64,000 nucleotides of DNA from CALBZH01 sp964538515 (lineage in GTDB: Bacteria > Desulfobacterota > Syntrophobacteria > Syntrophobacterales > Syntrophobacteraceae): positions 42,474-106,473 of the forward strand of contig CAZIEW010000004.1 of assembly GCA_964538515.1 (NCBI GenBank). Reading direction: 5' to 3'. The translations under genes and the position numbers were made by a program. Below are positions 29,482-38,418 of this stretch, piece after piece. How positions within the stretch are numbered: position 1 is the first letter of the stretch; every line of letters begins with the position of its first letter. The notes beneath the pieces are model-generated. The model searched no databases. It worked only from the letters and a program-made list of their open reading frames with translations, and was not told the DNA's origin.

Positions 29482-30681
29482 CTATCCGGCCAAGCTTTCC
29501 CGCACGGCTTTTCCGACCTTCCGGCCAAGCTCCACGCAACCATCGAGGTGCTCGGGACGCGGCGCGAACTGGACTCTTACCCCGGGGTCGACGATGTTCA
29601 TTTTCATTTCCTGGAGGACCTCGCTGATGTGCTTCACGGCCTCGCCACTCCAACCGTAGGACCCAAAAGCAGCTCCGATCCGGTTTGCGGGTCGAAGTCC
29701 CTTCATGTAGCAGAGGATGTCCGCGACCCCAGGCATCATCCCATTGTTCAGGGTTGCAGAGCCGATCAGGACGGCCTTGGCATCGAGCACTTCCGTCATG
29801 ATGTCGCTCCGGTGGTTGATCTTGAGATTGAACATCTTCACGGGAACGCCTTCCTGAATCAGGCCGTCGGCGACGGACTGGGCCATGGCCTCGGTGCTGT
29901 GCCACATGGTGTCATAGATGATGATCGCTTTATTCTTGCACGCCTGTCGGCTCCAAACGTCATAAGATTCGATGATCTTGCCTGGATTGCTGCGCCAGAT
30001 GAGCCCATGGTCTGGGGCGATCATATCGATCTTGAGGCCAAGCTGCTGTACGGTTCCGATCAGCTTCTGCACGAGCGGTGAAAAGGGAAGCAGGATGTTG
30101 GCGTAGTACTTGGCCGCGTGGCGCAGCAACTCGGGGAGGTCGACCTCGTCGTCAAACCGCTCGCAGGTCGCCCAATGCTGCCCGAACCCATCACTTGCGA
30201 TCAAGAGCTGATCCTCGGGAATGTAAGACAGCATGCTGTCCGGCCAGTGCAGCATGCGCACTTCGATGAACTGAACCGACTTTTTGCCGAGGCTCAGGGT
30301 CTGGCCCGTCCCGACGACCTCGTAGGGCCAGTCCTCCCGGTGGAAATGATCCAGCAGGGCCTTCTTCCCCATGGAGGAGCAGAAGACTTTTTCGGGCTGA
30401 ATGGTATCGATGATTTCAGGAAGTGCCCCCGAATGATCCATTTCAACGTGGTTGACCACGATGTAGTCGATCTTTTTCGGGTTCACGAGCTTGCGAATAT
30501 TTTGCATGAGGTCCTTGGTGAAGGGCTTTTTCACCGTGTCGAAAAGCGTGATCTTCTCGTCCATGACGAGAAACGCGTTGTAGCTGGTGCCCTTGGGTGT
30601 GGAATAGCCGTGAAAGTCCCGTATGTTCCAATCCACGGCGCCGACCCAGTGGACGTCTTTTTTGATCTCAACTGGCTGCAT
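29482..30681 (-). CDS. Flavodiiron protein (rubredoxin:oxygen oxidoreductase type)
   Basis: 399 residues; GGGGAG fixes the start at 30681. The metallo-beta-lactamase-like diiron domain (1-250) has ligands in NHVEMDHSG, MLHWPDSM, SDGFGQH and APDHGLIW. The flavodoxin domain (about 252-399) has the FMN loop YDTMWHSTEAMA and GSATLNNG. It reduces oxygen to water (or NO to N2O) with electrons from rubredoxin. No rubredoxin gene is adjacent, but the rubrerythrin just upstream has a rubredoxin domain. This set is classic for anaerobes that tolerate brief oxygen. Confidence 0.95.
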   Translation of the reverse strand: MQPVEIKKDVHWVGAVDWNIRDFHGYSTPKGTSYNAFLVMDEKITLFDTVKKPFTKDLMQNIRKLVNPKKIDYIVVNHVEMDHSGALPEIIDTIQPEKVFCSSMGKKALLDHFHREDWPYEVVGTGQTLSLGKKSVQFIEVRMLHWPDSMLSYIPEDQLLIASDGFGQHWATCERFDDEVDLPELLRHAAKYYANILLPFSPLVQKLIGTVQQLGLKIDMIAPDHGLIWRSNPGKIIESYDVWSRQACKNKAIIIYDTMWHSTEAMAQSVADGLIQEGVPVKMFNLKINHRSDIMTEVLDAKAVLIGSATLNNGMMPGVADILCYMKGLRPANRIGAAFGSYGWSGEAVKHISEVLQEMKMNIVDPGVRVQFAPRPEHLDGCVELGRKVGKAVRESLAG

Positions 30682-30750
30682 CAGTAACTCCCCAAATCCG
30701 CTTGGATGGATGATGACTGGCAAGCGCTGGAGCGCGCTCTTGCGACACGT

Positions 30751-31326
30751 CTACCAGTTTTCGCAGAGGATTTCGTAATGATCGCGCGGATGGTCGCATG
30801 CCGGGCAGACTTCGGGAGCCTCATTGCCTTCGTGCAGATACCCACAATTGATGCATCGCCAGACAACCTTTGTGTCGCGCTTGAACACCGTGCCGTTCTT
30901 GACGTTGGCGGCGAGCCCCAAATAGCGCTTCTCATGCTGCTTTTCGGCCACAGCGATCGCTCGAAAGACCTCGGCGATGTCTTTGAAGCCTTCCCCATCC
31001 GCCACCTTGGCGAACTCCGGATACATCTCGGAATATTCGTAATGCTCGCCTGCCGCCGATTCCTTCAGGTTGTCGAGGGTCCCGCCGATCACACCCGCGG
31101 GGAAGGAAGCCGTGATGCTCACCTCTCCACCCTCCAGAAACTTGAAGAGCCTCTTGGCGTGCTCCTTTTCCTGGTTAGCGGTTTCTTCAAAGATAGCCGC
31201 AATTTGCACATATCCTTCTTTCTTCGCCTTGCTGGCGAAGTAGGTGTACCGATTTCTTGCCTGGGATTCGCCGGCAAAAGCGGTGAGCAGGTTGATCTCC
31301 GTCTTCGTCCCTTTGAGACTTGGCAT
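30751..31326 (-). CDS. rbr: Rubrerythrin
   Basis: 191 residues; AAAAGGAGG fixes the start. The ferritin-like four-helix domain (1-145) contains the diiron ligand motifs (AGESQARNRY, EETANQEKEHAKRL, AVAEKQHEKRY). The C-terminal rubredoxin domain (about 152-191) has CxxC pairs in WRCINCGY and CPACDHP. It reduces hydrogen peroxide to water. It is the first gene of the oxygen-defence run and has a good upstream promoter. Confidence 0.96.
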   Translation of the reverse strand: MPSLKGTKTEINLLTAFAGESQARNRYTYFASKAKKEGYVQIAAIFEETANQEKEHAKRLFKFLEGGEVSITASFPAGVIGGTLDNLKESAAGEHYEYSEMYPEFAKVADGEGFKDIAEVFRAIAVAEKQHEKRYLGLAANVKNGTVFKRDTKVVWRCINCGYLHEGNEAPEVCPACDHPRDHYEILCENW

Positions 31327-31447
31327 GCAGTCCTCCTTTTCGTTGCTGGTATCAAATGATTGGGAGCCGATTCGTTTTGCGGCTTGTTTTGCGGTGACAG
31401 ACCGGTGCCAGGCCGGTAAACTCCGTCCGCATTCTGTGATGTGTATC

Positions 31448-31476
31448 ATCATGTGCATCGATCGGGGTTCCGTCAA
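31448..31476 (-). promoter_or_regulatory. Promoter of the rubrerythrin gene
   Basis: On the minus strand, TTGACG (31476-31471) and CATGAT (31453-31448) are separated by 17 bases. Transcription would start near 31441, leaving a leader of about 115 bases. Confidence 0.5.
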
Positions 31477-31493
31477 GCTCAAAACCCCTTTTA

Positions 31494-31510
31494 TTGCGAA
31501 TGATTTGCAA
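31494..31510. promoter_or_regulatory. Imperfect palindrome upstream of the rubrerythrin promoter
   Basis: TTGCGAATGATTTGCAA is a 17-base inverted repeat with one mismatch per 7-base arm. It sits 18 bases upstream of the -35. It is a candidate operator for an oxidative-stress regulator; it does not match the standard PerR or Fur boxes well. Confidence 0.35.
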
Positions 31511-31619
31511 CGGTCGGGGAAATGACACGCATCCGCCGGCACGGTGCAGGTCCGCTAAAGGCTTGGAACGCGCAGAAGAGCTGGTGAGCGCACCGTCATC
31601 TGCTTTCGAAGGCTCGTGA

Positions 31620-32576
31620 ATGGAATCGACGCTTGCAAACCATGCCGGACGCAACATTCCCGTGATCCTCCTGGCAGGTCCCACCGGCGTGGGGAAAACC
31701 GCCCTCGCCATCAAGCTCGCTCAACGGCTGGGCACCGAGATCATCAATGCTGATTCCCTGCAGGTTTACCGCCATATGGATATTGGCACCGCCAAGCCAA
31801 CCCCTGATGAGCAGCGCGCGGCACGGCACCATCTTTTGGACGTGGTTTTCCCGGACGAGCCCTTCGATGCCGCCCGTTATGCCGCGCTCGCCCGTCCCAT
31901 CGTCCACGAGATGCAGCAATCGGGACGTCCCCCGCTGGTCGTGGGGGGAACGGGCCTCTATATAAAAACGCTGACCAAGGGCATTTGCCCCGGGCCTCCT
32001 TCAGATCCCGTGGTTCGCAGAGGGCTGCTGGAGGAGATCGAGACGGTGGGAACGGCTGGGCTCCACCGGAAGCTCATGGAGGTCGACCCGCCCATGGCGG
32101 CGCGACTGCACCCCAACGACAAGCAGCGCATTCTGCGGGCGCTTGAGGTTTTCCTCGCTTCAGGGCGGAGACTTTCGCAATGGCAGGAGGAGCACGGCTT
32201 TCGCGAGGAGGTCTACCCAACGATCAAGCTGTTCCTCGTTCGTCCCAGGGAAGAGCTTTACGATCGGATCAACCGGCGAGTGGACGCCATGATGGAACAG
32301 GGATTTCTAGATGAGGTGCAGCGGCTGCTGGACATGGGGTACGGCCCCGAGCTCAAGCCGATGCAGTCCCTGGGGTATAAGCAGCTGGCGAGACACGTGA
32401 TCGAGGGCACCGTGCTGGCGGATGCCATCGACGAGATCAAGCGCGAAAGCAGGCGATATGCGAAGCGCCAGCTGACCTGGTTTCGGAGTGACCCGGAGCT
32501 CCATTGGCTGGATCCGTCCCGGGAAGCCGACGCCATCGCCTGGGTGGGATCTCGCCTGGCTCAGCTCACTCGATAG
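31620..32576 (+). CDS. miaA: tRNA dimethylallyltransferase
   Basis: 318 residues. P-loop LLAGPTGVGKTALAIKLA (about 14-31), followed by NADSLQVYRHMDIGTAKP, the DMAPP/tRNA binding motif of MiaA, and the VVGGTGLYIKTL segment. It adds a dimethylallyl group to A37 of tRNAs reading UNN codons. The Shine-Dalgarno is poor. The 3' end overlaps the convergent PhnD-like gene by 11 bases. Confidence 0.96.
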   Translation: MESTLANHAGRNIPVILLAGPTGVGKTALAIKLAQRLGTEIINADSLQVYRHMDIGTAKPTPDEQRAARHHLLDVVFPDEPFDAARYAALARPIVHEMQQSGRPPLVVGGTGLYIKTLTKGICPGPPSDPVVRRGLLEEIETVGTAGLHRKLMEVDPPMAARLHPNDKQRILRALEVFLASGRRLSQWQEEHGFREEVYPTIKLFLVRPREELYDRINRRVDAMMEQGFLDEVQRLLDMGYGPELKPMQSLGYKQLARHVIEGTVLADAIDEIKRESRRYAKRQLTWFRSDPELHWLDPSREADAIAWVGSRLAQLTR

Positions 32577-33450
32577 ACTCCTCTGTGCCCGTTATTTTCA
32601 AACAGTCGAGCACCGATGAATAATCCAGGGCCCTTACCCATCCCGCAATCTTCGCGCTTCTGGCCGGCGTATCCTCGGCGGTAAGCGCAAGCAGAGCGAC
32701 CACAACCCGTTCCCGCACGGACTCGGGAACATGGGGGCCGGCAGCGAGCGGCCATTCGGGATAGAGACGAGTGGAATGCACGTAGGGAAACGAATCGCGG
32801 ACCTGAGCAATGATTCTAAAATCCTCCTTTTTCGCCTTGCCTTCCTCAACCATCTTTTCCAAAACGCCCGTGCGCACCGCTCCCCCATCCACGGCTCCAT
32901 TGAGCACAGCATACACGACATTTTCGTGTGCATTCCCCATGCGCAGTGATTTGAAGTCCTTATCAGGGTCGATGCCGTCTTCCATGAAAAGTCGTTGAGT
33001 CATGAGCCAGCCCTCCAACGAGGATTTCTTTACGCCCATGAAGTTCTTCCCTTTGAAATCTCTCAGGCTTAAGATCGGACTGTCCCTCTTCACCAGGATG
33101 ACCGCTCCGAATTGCTCCAGGGACTGGTCCTTGTTGCTCCTTGACAGCGTCGCAATAGCCTGCACCTGGTAGACTCTGTTGAGCTGCGCGTAAACCCCCG
33201 TGCTGCTCAGCACAAAATCCACCCGCTCATCCTTGATCGACTCCCGAAGCTGATCGGCCTCCAGAGGAATGATTTTGAACGTCTCTCCGACCTTGTCGGT
33301 CAGGTAGTCGGCCGTGGCATTCCATTCCTGTGTCACCCGCTGAGCATCCAGGTTTGAAAGAACTCCGATCTTGTATTCCTCCGCAAACGAAGCCGCAGCA
33401 GTGAGCCACAACACGCCAACCACCATTCCCCAGAACAGCCTCTTGCTCAT
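32566..33450 (-). CDS. PhnD-like periplasmic binding protein
   Basis: 294 residues with a Sec signal peptide (cleavage likely after ASFA, about 23). The mature protein is a class-II periplasmic binding fold of the phosphate/phosphite/phosphonate (PhnD) type: FVLSSTGVYAQLN, RDFKGKNFMGVKKSS, AVLNGAVDGGAVRTGVLE. AGGAG precedes the ATG. No permease or ATPase gene is near, so it may be an orphan receptor for a kinase or a distant transporter. It is 9 bases after the carboxynorspermidine decarboxylase gene, which hints at a polyamine-related ligand, but the family usually binds phosphorus anions. Confidence 0.85.
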   Translation of the reverse strand: MSKRLFWGMVVGVLWLTAAASFAEEYKIGVLSNLDAQRVTQEWNATADYLTDKVGETFKIIPLEADQLRESIKDERVDFVLSSTGVYAQLNRVYQVQAIATLSRSNKDQSLEQFGAVILVKRDSPILSLRDFKGKNFMGVKKSSLEGWLMTQRLFMEDGIDPDKDFKSLRMGNAHENVVYAVLNGAVDGGAVRTGVLEKMVEEGKAKKEDFRIIAQVRDSFPYVHSTRLYPEWPLAAGPHVPESVRERVVVALLALTAEDTPARSAKIAGWVRALDYSSVLDCLKITGTEESIE

Positions 33451-33459
33451 GATGATCTC

Positions 33460-34626
33460 CTAGGAAAGTCGGTTCCGGTAGTCTTCGTAGCCGAACGTTC
33501 GGATGATCCGCACATCGCCATCCGCCCTCCGGACGGCGATGGAGGGAAGTCGGACGCCGTTGAACGTGTTGTTCTTGACCATCGTGTAGTGGGCCATATC
33601 CAAGAAGACGAGTCTCGATCCGGGCCGAAGGGGCTCCGGAAACGAGTAATCGCCGATCACATCGCCGGCCAGGCAAGTCATACCGCCCAAGCGATAGGTA
33701 TGCGCATGTTCCCCCGGCTCGCCTGCTCTCGCGATGCCGGGTCGGTAGGGCATCTCGAGAACGTCCGGCATGTGCGCGGCGGCGGAGGTATCCAGGATGG
33801 CGATCTCCATCCCGTTTTCGACGATGTCCAGGACACTGGCTACCAGCACGCCGGTGTTGAGCGCGATGGCTTCCCCTGGCTCGAGGTAGACTTCGACCGG
33901 GTGTCGCTCCTTGAATTCCGCGATAAGGCGGCAAAGGAGATCCACATCGTAGTCGGGACGCGTGATGTGATGTCCGCCCCCGAAGTTGACCCACTCCATG
34001 CTTTCGAGATACCTGCCGAATTTTCGCTCGAAGGCATCGAGCGTCCGCTGCAGGGAGTCGGCGTTGAGCTCGCAAAGGGTGTGAAAATGGAGACCGGATA
34101 TTCCGTCGAGCAGGTCATCGCGGAAGTTGGCGAGGGTCACTCCTAGGCGCGAGTGTGGTCCGCAAGGGTCGTAAATGGGGATCTTTACCTCGGAATGCTC
34201 CGGGTTGACCCGGATGCCGCAACGGACCGGCCTGCCCACCGCTTTCACCCGGTCCCGAAACCGCTCCCACTGGGAAAAGGAATTGAAAACAAGGTGATCG
34301 CTGTACCGACAAAGCTCGTCGAATTCGGAATCACGGAAAGCCGGAGCGAAAAGATGGACCTCCTTGCCGAACTCCTCGAAGCCCAACCGCGCCTCATCCA
34401 AGGAGCTCGCAGCGACGCCGTGCAGGGTGCGCCGGATCATCGGAAAGAGGCTGAACATGGCGAAGCCCTTCAAGGCCATGAGAATGCGGCAGCCAGTGCG
34501 CTGCTGAACAGAGTCCAGGACCTGAAGGTTCTTTTCCAGGGCTGATTCATCAACTACATAGCACGGAGTGGGAACAGAGGCGAGATCCATGCGGCCTCCA
34601 CCATGGCTCGTCATGGAAGGTGCCAT
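33460..34626 (-). CDS. nspC: Carboxynorspermidine/carboxyspermidine decarboxylase
   Basis: 388 residues. A fold-III PLP decarboxylase (alanine-racemase type): PLP Lys in LMALKGFAMFS, HTLCELNADS, NFGGGHHIT, EPGEAIAL and the GDYSF region. It removes the carboxyl group of carboxyspermidine to give spermidine (or of carboxynorspermidine to give norspermidine). The ATG at 34626 overlaps the stop of the synthase gene (TGATG), so the pair is translationally coupled; an internal ATG at 34590 with GGAGG is an alternative. Confidence 0.93.
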   Translation of the reverse strand: MAPSMTSHGGGRMDLASVPTPCYVVDESALEKNLQVLDSVQQRTGCRILMALKGFAMFSLFPMIRRTLHGVAASSLDEARLGFEEFGKEVHLFAPAFRDSEFDELCRYSDHLVFNSFSQWERFRDRVKAVGRPVRCGIRVNPEHSEVKIPIYDPCGPHSRLGVTLANFRDDLLDGISGLHFHTLCELNADSLQRTLDAFERKFGRYLESMEWVNFGGGHHITRPDYDVDLLCRLIAEFKERHPVEVYLEPGEAIALNTGVLVASVLDIVENGMEIAILDTSAAAHMPDVLEMPYRPGIARAGEPGEHAHTYRLGGMTCLAGDVIGDYSFPEPLRPGSRLVFLDMAHYTMVKNNTFNGVRLPSIAVRRADGDVRIIRTFGYEDYRNRLS

Positions 34627-35801
34627 CACAGGAAGGTCTCCGTCCAGGGAAGGCCGTGGATCATCAGCTTCTGCATGAACGGGTCGGGATCAAATTCCTC
34701 CACGTTGAAAACCCCAGTCCCGCGCCACGCGCCGGTCAGCATCATCATGGCCCCGATCATGGCCGGAACGCCGGTCGTGTAGGAAACGGCCTGGGCTTTG
34801 ACTTCCCGGTAACAGGCGGCGTGGTCGCACACGTTGTAAACGTAGTACTTGCGTGCTTTCCCGTCTTTGACTCCTTCGATCATACAACCGATGTTGGTCT
34901 TCCCGCTATAGTTCTCGCCCAAAGTGGACGGCTCCGGCAGCAGGGCCTTGAGGAACTGAAGCGGGATGACCTCCCGCCCCTCGTAAAGCACCGGATCGAT
35001 CCGCGTCATGCCCACGTTTTGCAGCACGCGCAAATGCGTGAGGTATTCCTGGCCAAAGGTCATCCAGAAGCGCATGCGCTTCACGCCGGGGATGTTCTTG
35101 GCCAGGGACTCCAGCTCCTCGTGGTACATGAGGTACATTTCCCGTGGGCCGATTTCAGGGAAATCGAAGGTCTGGTGCACGGACAAGGGATCGGTCTCGA
35201 TCCACTCGCCGTTTTCGTAGTATTTGCCGCGGGCGGTCACCTCCCGGATGTTGATCTCCGGGTTGAAGTTGGTGGCAAACGGGTGGCCGTGACTCCCCGC
35301 ATTGCAGTCCATGATGTCGATCGTGTGGATTTCGTCGAAATGATGCTTGAGCGCATAGGCGCAGAAGATATTGGTGACGCCGGGGTCGAAGCCGCACCCG
35401 AGGAGCGCCATGAGACCGTGATCCTTGAACCGGTCCTGGTAGTCCCACTGCCACTTGTAGCAAAACTTGGCCTCATCCCGGGGCTCGTAGTTGGCCGTAT
35501 CGAGGTAGTCCACACCGGTTGCCAGGCACGCGTCCATGATCGTAAGGTCCTGGTAAGGCAAGGCGACGTTGATGAGAAGATCGGGCGAGGTCCGCTTGAT
35601 CAGCTCGATCACCTGTCCCGTGTCATCCGCGTCGACCTGAGCCGTTTTGATGGGTCTCGGGAGCTGACGCTTGATCGCGTCGCATTTTTCCAGGGTCCGA
35701 CTCGCAAGGACTATTTCCGAAAACACTTCGGGCACCTGGCAACACTTGTGGGTGACCACGCCCCCCACCCCACCGGCTCCAATGATCAAAACCTTACTCA
35801 A
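34626..35801 (-). CDS. Carboxynorspermidine/carboxyspermidine synthase (saccharopine dehydrogenase-like)
   Basis: 391 residues from a TTG at 35801 with GGAG at good spacing. An N-terminal Rossmann domain (VLIIGAGGVGGVVTHKC) and the body of a saccharopine dehydrogenase-family reductase (GCGFDPGVTNIF, DCNAGSHGHPFATNFNPEIN). It condenses putrescine or diaminopropane with aspartate semialdehyde and reduces the product with NADPH. With the decarboxylase, it forms the alternative bacterial spermidine route that does not use S-adenosylmethionine. It heads the operon. Confidence 0.93.
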   Translation of the reverse strand: MSKVLIIGAGGVGGVVTHKCCQVPEVFSEIVLASRTLEKCDAIKRQLPRPIKTAQVDADDTGQVIELIKRTSPDLLINVALPYQDLTIMDACLATGVDYLDTANYEPRDEAKFCYKWQWDYQDRFKDHGLMALLGCGFDPGVTNIFCAYALKHHFDEIHTIDIMDCNAGSHGHPFATNFNPEINIREVTARGKYYENGEWIETDPLSVHQTFDFPEIGPREMYLMYHEELESLAKNIPGVKRMRFWMTFGQEYLTHLRVLQNVGMTRIDPVLYEGREVIPLQFLKALLPEPSTLGENYSGKTNIGCMIEGVKDGKARKYYVYNVCDHAACYREVKAQAVSYTTGVPAMIGAMMMLTGAWRGTGVFNVEEFDPDPFMQKLMIHGLPWTETFL

Positions 35802-35862
35802 ATCGCGTCTCCTTCGCTGTGACAATCGGGTAAACGTGACAGATACCTTGAAAGTTGACAGC

Positions 35863-35885
35863 CAATCAGCCAGGGCAGCTGATTG
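35863..35885. promoter_or_regulatory. Perfect inverted repeat between divergent polyamine and dynamin genes
   Basis: CAATCAGC and GCTGATTG (8-bp arms, 7-base spacer) directly follow a TTGACA at 35855-35860 in the 301-base gap between the carboxynorspermidine synthase and dynamin genes. Candidate operator. Confidence 0.4.
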
Positions 35886-36016
35886 CGCGCCGGGCCCCCA
35901 GCCACCGCCGGGAGCCGGAAACGCCCCCGGGATTCCCTCCGCCTGCCGGAATTGCGCGTGATTATAGAAAGGACGCCCCGTCGAGTCAATGAACCGTAGA
36001 GATTACCCTGTCTTGC

Positions 36017-36045
36017 TTGATTTTTCCTCATTTTTTCTGGATAAA
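36017..36045 (+). promoter_or_regulatory. Promoter of the dynamin gene
   Basis: TTGATT (36017-36022) and GATAAA (36040-36045) with a 17-base, T-rich spacer. The leader would be about 50 bases. Confidence 0.5.
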
Positions 36046-36102
36046 AGTGGGAAGCTTAGGAAGCACATCCCCCTATCAAGGCAGCGAGGTGGCTTTACAC
36101 GC

Positions 36103-38418
36103 ATGAGCATGAACGAATACCTGCAGTTCAAACGGGGAATTCAGCAGCGGATCGAAACCCTCGATGGCCTCATCGGCCAATTGGAAAGCCATGAGGCGAT
36201 CGAGAAGGACCTCACCTCCCGATGGCGTGATCAGCTGAATCTTGTTGAAGCCGCCCTGCAGGACAATGTGGTGCGCGTCGCTGTGGTCGGCTCCGTCAAA
36301 TCCGGCAAAAGCACCCTCATCAACACGCTTCTCGGCAGGGACCTTCTCAAGCGAGGGGCCGGCATCACAACCGCATTCATTACGCGCATCCGCACCGACG
36401 GCGAGATTGGAGGCTGGGTCGAGCTCAAGCCCTGGGCGCAGATTCTCGAAGAGCTCAACACCACGGTTCGCTCCCTTCCCATTGTTGCGGAAGCCTTGGG
36501 TCTCCCGGATGGGACGTCCGACCAGGAGGCTGCTTGCTTCGATCTGCGCCGCAAGGAGGACCGAGATCGGCTCCACGCCATGCTTCTCCGTGTACAGACC
36601 GAGTGGCAGCACGTGAAGGGCAGGCTTCACCCGGACTTCCTTGTGCTCAACGGCTACCTGGAGGGTTTTAAGGGGCTCAGCGCTCACATGGGTGATTCCG
36701 TGAACCGGGTCTTGTTCGACGCGCGCACCATCGATCAGCACCAGCGCTACGTGAGCAGCGAGAGCCAGGCGGTCTTCGTTCGGGACTTGGAGATCCATCA
36801 CCCCATCGACTGGCTGGGGGAGCGCGTGGAGATCGCCGACTGCCAGGGCAGCGATTCGCCCAACCCCCTTCACTTGGCCCACATCCAGCAGTTTTTGCTT
36901 CGCAGCCATTTCCTCCTCTACGTCATTCACAGCCGCACCGGACTTCGAGAAGCCGACTTCAAGCTTCTCGATTTCATCAAGACACTCCGGATGGACTCGC
37001 AGACCTTCTTCGTGCTCAACGTCGATCTTGACGCCCACCCTGATGCCGAGGACGTCGAGCGTCTCAAGGAGCGGGTTGGCGAAGAGCTCGGGTGGGTGGT
37101 ACCAAATCCCCGGATTTTTTCGTTTTCAGGGCTGTATCACCTTCTTGACCGGCTCGGTGATGCGATGCCTTCCCACGAAGCCAGGCGCAATGCGCTCTGG
37201 AGGTTGAACCCGTCCGTCCTGGAATCAAGCCGTACTGAATTCGCTTCGTTCCAAGACGAGGTGGCATCGCGCATTGGGGCTCAGCGCGCACGTGTCCTCA
37301 TGGGAACGGGGCTCAACCGCCTGACCGTTGTCGCGGGGGGCATGCTGGACTCGGTGCGCGCCCAGCAGCACTTCCTCGACCGCGATGCGGGGTTGCGCAG
37401 CCAGGCGGCGGCTGTCCTGCGAAACAAGCACCGGGTCTTTCTGGATACACTCAACACCCTGCGCCATGCCATCTTCGGCCTCAGGGATTCCCTACGCCGG
37501 GAAACGGAAACCCTCGCCAGGGAGATGTTCGACCCGGCACAGTCCGGCATCATTCGCGAAACCCTGGACCTGATCGCGCATTTCGACATCCAGTCCCGCT
37601 TCGAGCAGGACCTTTCCACTCCGAGGCAGGTCTTCGGAGCGCTTCACCGATTCTATCTCGAGCTCCGTCATTCCCTCTCCCGGTTTCTCGTAGAGCGCGT
37701 CAACCTGAAGCTGGTGGCCTTCGCCACGCAGCAGGAGGACTTTCTTTCCGAGAGGCTCCGGAAAGCATCGCGGGCCTTCTGGTCCTTGTTTTCAAGCGCT
37801 CTCGACGACTATCGACGGGAGATGGCGACCTTCGAGATCCCCGTGCATGCGGATGGTTGTGATGAGCCCTTCGAGCTCTCGCTGGGCGGCGACCGATCGA
37901 TTCCAACCTTCGACGCCTTTCTGGACCAGCAGGCGATCAGCCGAGGACTCTTGCTGCTGAAGTTCGGCCTGGGGCGATTCACCCGGTTTCTTGCCGACTT
38001 GAAGTCTCGACTCGGCGGCCCGGACGCATTCTTGAGCCGCAGCATCCAAGGGCGCCACACGGTCGAAGAGGCCGTCAGCGTCGTGAAGGCGGAAGCCAAG
38101 ACGGAGATGCTGCGGGCCTTCGCTTCCTACGAAGACGCTTTCATCAACGAGTACATGTTCGGGCTGGTGGATCGGGCGACCCGTGGCTTGCTCGATGCCT
38201 TCACCATGCGACTGGAGATGGCACGGCTCGATTTCGCCGAATTGCTGAAACATGGCGAAGTCGAAGGGGGCCGGAGGCAGGAGCGGTTGCGACTTCTGGG
38301 GCTTGCTGCGGAAACCGCTGAATCGATGATCGGGGAGCTTGCCGAGCTGCGATGCGCCGTCAATCTGGAATGGGTGCCGCCACAGGAGACAGCCAGTCTG
38401 GAGGGAGCGTCGCCGTGA
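36103..38418 (+). CDS. Dynamin-family large GTPase
   Basis: 771 residues from the ATG at 36103; an upstream start at 35989 is possible but would lie inside the promoter. GTPase domain (about 55-400): P-loop GSVKSGKST (63-71), G2 Thr in GAGITTAFIT, G3 DCQGS (variant of DxxG) and a possible G4 NVDLDAHPD. Helical stalk segments fill the rest, with a hydrophobic patch near 635-650 that could touch membrane. Bacterial dynamins remodel membranes and some protect against phage. The 3' end overlaps the convergent pseudouridine synthase gene by 59 bases. No second dynamin gene is adjacent, unlike many paired bacterial dynamins. Confidence 0.88.
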   Translation: MSMNEYLQFKRGIQQRIETLDGLIGQLESHEAIEKDLTSRWRDQLNLVEAALQDNVVRVAVVGSVKSGKSTLINTLLGRDLLKRGAGITTAFITRIRTDGEIGGWVELKPWAQILEELNTTVRSLPIVAEALGLPDGTSDQEAACFDLRRKEDRDRLHAMLLRVQTEWQHVKGRLHPDFLVLNGYLEGFKGLSAHMGDSVNRVLFDARTIDQHQRYVSSESQAVFVRDLEIHHPIDWLGERVEIADCQGSDSPNPLHLAHIQQFLLRSHFLLYVIHSRTGLREADFKLLDFIKTLRMDSQTFFVLNVDLDAHPDAEDVERLKERVGEELGWVVPNPRIFSFSGLYHLLDRLGDAMPSHEARRNALWRLNPSVLESSRTEFASFQDEVASRIGAQRARVLMGTGLNRLTVVAGGMLDSVRAQQHFLDRDAGLRSQAAAVLRNKHRVFLDTLNTLRHAIFGLRDSLRRETETLAREMFDPAQSGIIRETLDLIAHFDIQSRFEQDLSTPRQVFGALHRFYLELRHSLSRFLVERVNLKLVAFATQQEDFLSERLRKASRAFWSLFSSALDDYRREMATFEIPVHADGCDEPFELSLGGDRSIPTFDAFLDQQAISRGLLLLKFGLGRFTRFLADLKSRLGGPDAFLSRSIQGRHTVEEAVSVVKAEAKTEMLRAFASYEDAFINEYMFGLVDRATRGLLDAFTMRLEMARLDFAELLKHGEVEGGRRQERLRLLGLAAETAESMIGELAELRCAVNLEWVPPQETASLEGASP

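Noticed and set aside
34620..35822. 400-codon plus-strand frame
   Set aside because: Shadow of the carboxynorspermidine synthase gene.
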